64,000 nucleotides of DNA. It comes from Streptomyces sp. V2I9. GTDB lineage: Bacteria > Actinomycetota > Actinomycetes > Streptomycetales > Streptomycetaceae. Shown one piece after another: positions 59,363 to 64,000 of this stretch (positions within the stretch are counted from its first letter, which is position 1; each line of letters begins with the position of its first letter). The position numbers and the translations under genes were made by a program. The stretch covers positions 6,710,626 to 6,774,625 of the forward strand of contig NZ_JAUSZJ010000002.1 in the NCBI RefSeq assembly GCF_030817475.1, in the 5' to 3' direction. Under the pieces are notes generated by a model, which made no database searches, was not told where the DNA came from, and saw nothing but the letters and a program-made list of their open reading frames with translations.

Positions 59363-59417
59363 GGACGTACGAGGGAGCCCGCGCCGCTGTACACGGCACG
59401 GGCGCCCTCGTACGTCC
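59363..59417. terminator. Very long bidirectional hairpin
   Basis: GGACGTACGAGGG and CCCTCGTACGTCC pair perfectly; inside, GCCCG/CGGGC and GCCG/CGGC continue the stem with single mismatches. It separates the CsbD-like gene from the convergent endonuclease. Confidence 0.85.
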
Positions 59418-59441
59418 GCCGACCCCCGGCCTTCACGTGGC

Positions 59442-60113
59442 TCACTTCCGGGCTCGTGCCACTTCCCGGACCGTCTCGGCGATCTCCTGGTCGAGGGCCG
59501 CCCGGACCAGTGCCGCGGCGAACACCGCCGGATCCCGGTCCCCGGCCACCTCGGCCAGCCGGGCGGTGGAGGCGGGCAGACCGACCCGCTCGGCCCCCTG
59601 AAGGCCCTTCGCTCCGACGTGGAACCCGGTCTCCGGCCACAGACCCTGCACCTCGCGTACGAAGATGTCGGCTCCGGCCGGTCCGATCCCCGTGACCTGC
59701 TGGAGGCCCGCCCGCAACGCGGACCCGTCGCCGTCCGCCTCCGCGCGCAACCGGCGCAGGTCGCCCTTCCAGACATCGAGGACCAGCTCCGCGCCCTCCC
59801 CTAGCTGGGTGGAGGTCCGTTCGTCGTAGCGGCGGTAGCCGCCCTCGCCCAGCGCGTCCACGCGCTGCTGCCAACTCGCGTCGGTCATTCGGCGCGGCGT
59901 GCGCATCCCGTGCTCGAACAGCGCCCGCGCCGCGGCCACGGCGACCGAGGCGCGGATGCGGGCGCTCAGCAGATGACTCAGCACCAGAAGCTGGTAGAGC
60001 GGCTGCGGCGTGTCACGCAGCCGGATGCCTGCCTCCGCCGCGTACGTCCGCCCGCACTCCTCCACCAGCGCGTCGGCGGTCCGGTGCGCCGAAGCGGACA
60101 CCTCGCGGCTCAT
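59442..60113 (-). CDS. HhH-type endonuclease/glycosylase-like protein
   Basis: 223 residues, all-helical, with a helix-hairpin-helix element (LQQVTGIGPAGADIFVREVQ) resembling endonuclease III relatives. The Fe-S cluster Cys of true Nth and a clear catalytic Lys motif are missing, so activity is uncertain. The start overlaps the DUF6480-like stop (ATGA). Confidence 0.7.
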   Translation of the reverse strand: MSREVSASAHRTADALVEECGRTYAAEAGIRLRDTPQPLYQLLVLSHLLSARIRASVAVAAARALFEHGMRTPRRMTDASWQQRVDALGEGGYRRYDERTSTQLGEGAELVLDVWKGDLRRLRAEADGDGSALRAGLQQVTGIGPAGADIFVREVQGLWPETGFHVGAKGLQGAERVGLPASTARLAEVAGDRDPAVFAAALVRAALDQEIAETVREVARARK

Positions 60114-60292
60114 CCGAAACCGAAGACGCGCGCGAGGAAGAACCCGGCGACCATGAGCGCTCCGAGCACGATCAGCCCGGTCCATACGCCCGGATGCTCC
60201 CAGAGCCCTCCGTCCGCACGTTCCTCGTGGGCCTCGCCGATGGAACCTTCGGCAGGCGGTGTCTCTCCCGGTGGATTCAGCAGAACAGCCAT
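60110..60292 (-). CDS. DUF6480-like small membrane protein
   Basis: 60 residues. The N-terminal PPGETPPAEGS motif and a single C-terminal membrane helix (VWTGLIVLGALMVAGFFLARV) match the DUF6480 pattern. GGAGGT abuts ATG 60292 with almost no spacing, so the start is doubtful, although no better one is in frame. Coupled to the endonuclease gene; divergent from the FUSC gene. Confidence 0.65.
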   Translation of the reverse strand: MAVLLNPPGETPPAEGSIGEAHEERADGGLWEHPGVWTGLIVLGALMVAGFFLARVFGFG

Positions 60293-60417
60293 ACCTCCAG
60301 CGTCTCTCCGACCGCGCCCCGGCGCACCCCGTCGCGTACCGCCGCGAGGGCAGGGCCGTATGGCGGAGCCCGAACAAGGGGAGTGCCGCACCGGGGGATT
60401 CGGGGCACCGTCAAGGA

Positions 60418-61623
60418 ATGCCCCGAGTCTCCGCCCCCGTCGTCAAACTCGTACAGCGCACCACCGAACCCGTCGGTGTGCAGACGCTGCGCTCGACGGC
60501 GGCCGCCGTCATCGCCTACTCCGTCGCCGTCTGGTTCCTGCCCGAACCTGCCCCGCTGACCGCACCCCTGACCGCGCTGCTGGTCGTCCAGGTGACCCTC
60601 TACGCGACCCTCACCACCGGCATCCGGCGGGTGAACTCGGTCGTCGTGGGCGTCCTGATCGCCATCGGCTTCAGCTCCCTCGTGGGGCTGAGCTGGTGGA
60701 GCCTGGGCCTGACCATCTTCACCGCACTGATGATCGGACGCCTGGTACGGGTCAACGAGTTCGTCCCGGAGGTGGCGATCAGCGCGATGCTCGTCCTCGG
60801 CGTCTCCCAGGTCGCGGACACCGCCTGGGACCGGGTGTGGGAGACGCTGATCGGGGCCGTCGTGGGGCTCCTGTTCAACCTGCTCCTCGCACCGCCCGTC
60901 TGGGTCGGGTCCGCGGGTTCCTCCATCGAGTCGCTGGCGGCGCGGATGGGGAGCATGCTGCGCGGCATGGGCGAGGAGGTCGTGGGGCACAACCCCGTCC
61001 CACGGGCCGCCGCCCGGCTCCACGAGGCCCGCAGACTCGACCACGACATCGTGGAGGTGGACGCCTCCCTGCGCCAGGCGGAAGAGAGTCTCACCCTCAA
61101 CCCTAGGGTGAGGCATGGGCTGCTCCACCGGGTCGTCCTGCGCACCGGGCTCGACACGCTGGAGATCTGCGCCGTCGTTCTGCGCGTCCTGTCCCGCACC
61201 CTCACCGACCTGGCGAAGGCCCGTACCGAGGAGGCGCTGTTCCCGTCCGACGTGACGGAACTGCTCCAGGAGCTCTTCGGACGCCTCGCGGAGGCGATCG
61301 AGAGCTTCGCCGTGCTGGTCACCACCCAGCTCGCCGCCGACGCCGACGCGGCGGAGGAGCGGCTCGCCGAGGCGCTCGCCCGGAGCCGGGCCACCCGCGA
61401 CCTGGTGGCCGACCTGCTGCTGGAGGACGTCCAGGAGCACCCGCGCCAGTGGCAGCTGCACGGCGCTCTGCTCGCCGAGATCGACCGGATCCTGGACGAA
61501 CTCGACATCGAGGAGCGCACCAAGCGTCTCGGTGAGGAGCTGGACCGGCGCTCGGCGGAGGCGCATGCCCGGCATCCCCGGCTGCGCGCACTGATGCGCC
61601 GACTGGGTCGGCAGCCCGCCTGA
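60418..61623 (+). CDS. FUSC/aromatic acid exporter-like membrane protein
   Basis: 401 residues. Six membrane segments in the first ~165 residues (LRSTAAAVIAYSVAVWFLP, then LVVQVTLYATLTTGIRRV and LIGAVVGLLFNLLLAPP) and a long helical cytoplasmic domain, the ArAE/FUSC arrangement. Exporters of this type move aromatic acids or related compounds. AAGGA sits directly before ATG 60418, so spacing is poor. Divergent from the DUF6480-like gene, sharing a 125-bp promoter region. Confidence 0.78.
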   Translation: MPRVSAPVVKLVQRTTEPVGVQTLRSTAAAVIAYSVAVWFLPEPAPLTAPLTALLVVQVTLYATLTTGIRRVNSVVVGVLIAIGFSSLVGLSWWSLGLTIFTALMIGRLVRVNEFVPEVAISAMLVLGVSQVADTAWDRVWETLIGAVVGLLFNLLLAPPVWVGSAGSSIESLAARMGSMLRGMGEEVVGHNPVPRAAARLHEARRLDHDIVEVDASLRQAEESLTLNPRVRHGLLHRVVLRTGLDTLEICAVVLRVLSRTLTDLAKARTEEALFPSDVTELLQELFGRLAEAIESFAVLVTTQLAADADAAEERLAEALARSRATRDLVADLLLEDVQEHPRQWQLHGALLAEIDRILDELDIEERTKRLGEELDRRSAEAHARHPRLRALMRRLGRQPA

Positions 61624-61769
61624 GCGCGTCCCGGAGGTCCGGGCACCCCGATCGCGCTGTTACGTGCCCCGGTGGGCGGGACCGTCCGCGCCGCGGCCGC
61701 GTGGGATGCGGAAGCGGCCGGTCGCTGGTTCGCTGGGGGACAGAGGTTCCCTGCGTCCAAGGAGTAATG

Positions 61770-61961
61770 ATGAGCGGTTCGGACGAGCCGGCCGACCTGG
61801 CCCGGCAGATGCGTGAGAAGGCCCGGCAGCTCGCGGAGGCCGCGGAGCACACGAGCGACCCGCACGAACGCGAGCGGCTGGAGAAGAAGTCCCGGACGAT
61901 CCGGGACCGGAGCGAACAGCAGAGCGCGATGGCGGCGGGGGACGTCTACCCCGAGAAGTAG
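61770..61961 (+). CDS. DUF6381 small protein
   Basis: 63 residues, highly charged: ADLARQMREKARQLAEAAEHT, then a stretch ending GDVYPEK, the DUF6381 pattern. Probably one helical pair; function unknown. ATG 61770 is preferred over 61767 because AAGGAG is then 5 nt upstream. Confidence 0.7.
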   Translation: MSGSDEPADLARQMREKARQLAEAAEHTSDPHERERLEKKSRTIRDRSEQQSAMAAGDVYPEK

Positions 61962-62267
61962 GCCGGGGCCGGGGAGCGGGCCGGGCCGGCAGGCGGGCCT
62001 GCGGACCGGGAAGGAACCCGCGGACCGGGAAGTGAACCCTGCGGAGCGGGAGCGGAGCCGGTGGGCGCGCCCGAGGCGTGAACGCGCGGGTGTGATCCTG
62101 CGGGCCGGAGGAGCCGGAGGAGCCTGCGGCCCGGAGGAGACCGCGTACCCGGACGCGGCCCGGCGAAGTCCCCGTCGATTCCGACGGGCCCCGCCCTCCG
62201 TCCGGAGGACACGGCGCCTCCGTACGAGGGCGGGATCGTGGCCGACCCCGCCGAGAGGCTCCCCGCG
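61962..62267. other. Intergenic with imperfect direct repeat
   Basis: 306 bp with no gene I support. Two near-identical units, GCGGACCGGGAAGGAACCC (62001-62019) and the same with one extra T (62020-62039), stand head to tail; a weak stem GCAGGC/GCCTGC precedes them (61989-62002). Confidence 0.5.
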
Positions 62268-63275
62268 TCAGCCGGCCCACTCCAGGAGCCGTTCCGCGCT
62301 CCAGGTCGTCACCACCCGGTCCGCCGGCACCCCGCACTCCTCGGCGCGGGCGCATCCCGACCGCTGCCAGTCGAGCTGCCCCGGAGCGTGTGCGTCCGTG
62401 TCGATAGCGAACAGCGTTCCCGCCGCGACGGCCGCGCGCAGCAACCGCAGAGGCGGATCGCGCCGCTCCGGGCGGCAGTTGATCTCCACCGCCGTCCCGG
62501 CCTCCGCGCAGGCCGCGAAGACCCGTTCCGCGTCGAACCGCGACTCCGGCCTGCCCCGTCCGGACAGCAGGCGTCCCGTGCAGTGACCGAGCACATGCGC
62601 CCGCGGATGGCGGACCGCCGCCTCCAGACGTCGTGTCATCGGCTCCGGGTCCATCCGCAGCTTGGAGTGGACGGAGACCACCACCACGTCGAGGCGCTCC
62701 AGCAACGCGTCCTCCTGGTCGAGGGAACCGTCCGGGAGGATGTCGCACTCGATGCCCGTGAGCAGTCGGAACGGGGCCCACTCCTCATTCAGCCGCGCCA
62801 CCACCGCGAGCTGCTCCCGCAGCCGATCCGGCGACAGGCCGCCCGCCACCTTCAGGCGGGGCGAGTGGTCGGTGAGAACGGCCCACGCGTGCCCCAGCTC
62901 CGCCGCGGTCCTGCCCATCTCCTCGATGGGGCTGCCTCCGTCCGACCAGTCCGAGTGCAGATGGCAGTCGCCCCTCAGGCGCCGGTACAGCTCCTCGCCT
63001 CTTTCGGGAGGAGGCTCCGCCGCGGCCTCCCGCTCCAGCCGCTCCAGGTATCCGGGTGTCCGCCCGGCCAGCGCCTCGCTGATCACCTCGGCCGTGCGGG
63101 GTCCGATCCCGGAGACCCGTTCCAGTGACTTCGCGGCCACCCGCTCGGCCGCCTCACCGGGAGCCATCGCGTCCACGGCGGCGGCAGCCGTACGGAACGC
63201 CTTCACCCGGTACGTGGCGGCTTGGGAGCGTTCCAGCAGGAAAGCGATCCGCCGCAGGGCGGTGACGGGATCCAT
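62268..63275 (-). CDS. PHP-domain phosphoesterase with HhH region (PolX-tail-like)
   Basis: 335 residues. N-terminal helix-hairpin-helix region (LERVSGIGPRTAEVISEALAG), then a PHP domain with His105-x-His107 (DCHLHSDWSDGG), further metal ligands (LTDHS, GIECDI, VSVHSK) and the final AIDTDAH motif. The architecture looks like DNA polymerase X (PolX) without the polymerase domain. Likely a metal-dependent phosphoesterase or nuclease. GGAGG precedes ATG 63275. Confidence 0.82.
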   Translation of the reverse strand: MDPVTALRRIAFLLERSQAATYRVKAFRTAAAAVDAMAPGEAAERVAAKSLERVSGIGPRTAEVISEALAGRTPGYLERLEREAAAEPPPERGEELYRRLRGDCHLHSDWSDGGSPIEEMGRTAAELGHAWAVLTDHSPRLKVAGGLSPDRLREQLAVVARLNEEWAPFRLLTGIECDILPDGSLDQEDALLERLDVVVVSVHSKLRMDPEPMTRRLEAAVRHPRAHVLGHCTGRLLSGRGRPESRFDAERVFAACAEAGTAVEINCRPERRDPPLRLLRAAVAAGTLFAIDTDAHAPGQLDWQRSGCARAEECGVPADRVVTTWSAERLLEWAG

Positions 63276-63392
63276 CGGCACCTCCACCAGGAGCGGTTGC
63301 GGCCGGATCGGACCGGGCCGCCGGGCACGCCGCCCGTTTCCCCAGCATGGGCGCATCCGCCCCCGGCCGCCTCCGCGCGGCGGCCCACCGCT

Positions 63393-64000
63393 TCACGACC
63401 CGGTCTCCGCGAACACCCAGCGGCGGGTGGCCGTGTCGTAGTCGAGCAGGGCCCGCCCCCGTGTCCCTCCCGTACGGAACGGCCGCCCTTCGTCGTCGAT
63501 CCGTACGGTGCCGGACCGCCCGCCGCCGCTCCAGCCCAGTTCCGCGAACCAGTCGCAGTCGCAGCCGGCCGTCCGGCCGGTGATCAGGAAGACCTCGGGC
63601 TCGGTGACGGAGACGCGGTACGGGAAGGCGACCGCCCCGATGGCCTCGCCCGAGTCGTTTCCGGCGACCGAGCGGGCGACGGGGCGCGGCGCGTCGAGGT
63701 CCACGTCGAACATCCTCGGGGTGAGGGACCCGCCGCAGCCGGAACTCATGCGGTAGATCCGGCCCGGAGCCACCGGGCGCCGCTCGACGACCCGGATGCG
63801 CAGCGATTCCAGCACCACGGCCCGGTCGTCCCGGCCCTGCACGGTGATCCGGACCCCGGTCTCGCCCGCGTGCACCGCGCCGAGCGCCGCCGCCCAGGGG
63901 GCCGCGTCGGCTTCCGTCGGCGGCGGCGGTACGGCGGTGGGGACCCGGTCGACGCGGTAGGCGTGGTCGCAGCCGTTCTTCCAGACGTGGTCGTCACCGG
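63393..64000 (-). CDS. Hypothetical protein, 5' part beyond the window
   Basis: The frame is open to the last base, giving at least 201 residues of C-terminal sequence. It has two beta-rich stretches and notable residues MSSGCGGSLTPR and RTAGCDCDWF. Similar C-termini occur in Streptomyces proteins annotated as HTH regulators, but no DNA-binding domain is inside the window, so function is left open. Confidence 0.55.
   Translation of the reverse strand, partial: GDDHVWKNGCDHAYRVDRVPTAVPPPPTEADAAPWAAALGAVHAGETGVRITVQGRDDRAVVLESLRIRVVERRPVAPGRIYRMSSGCGGSLTPRMFDVDLDAPRPVARSVAGNDSGEAIGAVAFPYRVSVTEPEVFLITGRTAGCDCDWFAELGWSGGGRSGTVRIDDEGRPFRTGGTRGRALLDYDTATRRWVFAETGS

Overview
The window reads as chromosomal DNA of a Streptomyces-like actinomycete. 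GC content and third-position GC are very high, genes are tightly packed with many ATGA/GTGA start-stop overlaps, and the gene content is characteristic: a chaplin, a MelC1/MelC2 tyrosinase pair, an SpoIIE-type phosphatase with PAS and GAF domains, Tat-secreted proteins, DUF4235/DUF3618/DUF6381/DUF6480 families and a blaA-blaB beta-lactamase control locus. I saw no rRNA, tRNA or CRISPR array, and no in-frame TTA codon stood out by eye.

Layout. 1-5815: right-hand end of a linear azole-containing peptide (TOMM) cluster, with the end of a YcaO cyclodehydratase, a SagB-type dehydrogenase and two fused ABC exporter half-transporters. 5885-13124: a sensor phosphatase, a secreted GH26-like hydrolase, a cytochrome P450 divergent from the tyrosinase operon, and a chaplin. 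13264-22810: one eight-gene minus-strand operon for Wzx/Wzy-type exopolysaccharide (two GT4 transferases, initiating phosphotransferase, polymerase, flippase, deacetylase, Wzz, GNAT protein). 23204-25365: a TPR protein and a polyprenyl diphosphate synthase broken by two frameshifts. 25589-27620: SRPBCC/DUF4166/TetR operon with two operators bracketing its promoter. 27767-32541: an OpuC-like compatible-solute ABC transporter whose ATPase gene lies apart on the other strand. 32764-39125: lipoprotein, Ser/Thr kinase with a coupled leader ORF, S33 peptidase-like hydrolase, rhodanese, PIG-L deacetylase, XRE-cupin regulator. 39253-43186: quinone oxidoreductase with two acyl-CoA dehydrogenases, then a Tat-secreted AOC/dirigent-like protein. 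43343-48460: a five-gene nickel ABC transporter operon preceded by a Nur-type box. 48536-52226: SatP-like acetate transporter and the bla/blaA/blaB resistance locus. 52344-64000: small membrane and stress-type proteins, an IS110-family element, a PLC-like phosphodiesterase, Cys-rich and small conserved proteins, an endonuclease, a FUSC exporter, a PHP-domain protein and a truncated gene at the edge.

How the parts work together. Four modules read clearly: peptide natural-product maturation and export (1-5815), surface polysaccharide assembly (13264-22810), nickel uptake under predicted Nur repression (43293-48479), and beta-lactam sensing and resistance (49332-52226). Several intergenic regions carry inverted repeats that overlap promoter elements; two of the predicted operators (27689-27704 and 39171-39182) share the ten-base core AGCGACCGCT although they sit 11 kb apart.

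The least explained signals are the bridge-RNA-sized non-coding end of the IS110 element, the Arg-rich leader ORF fused by overlap to the kinase gene, the double frameshift in the prenyl synthase, and the pairing of a P450 with tyrosinase across a palindromic control region.
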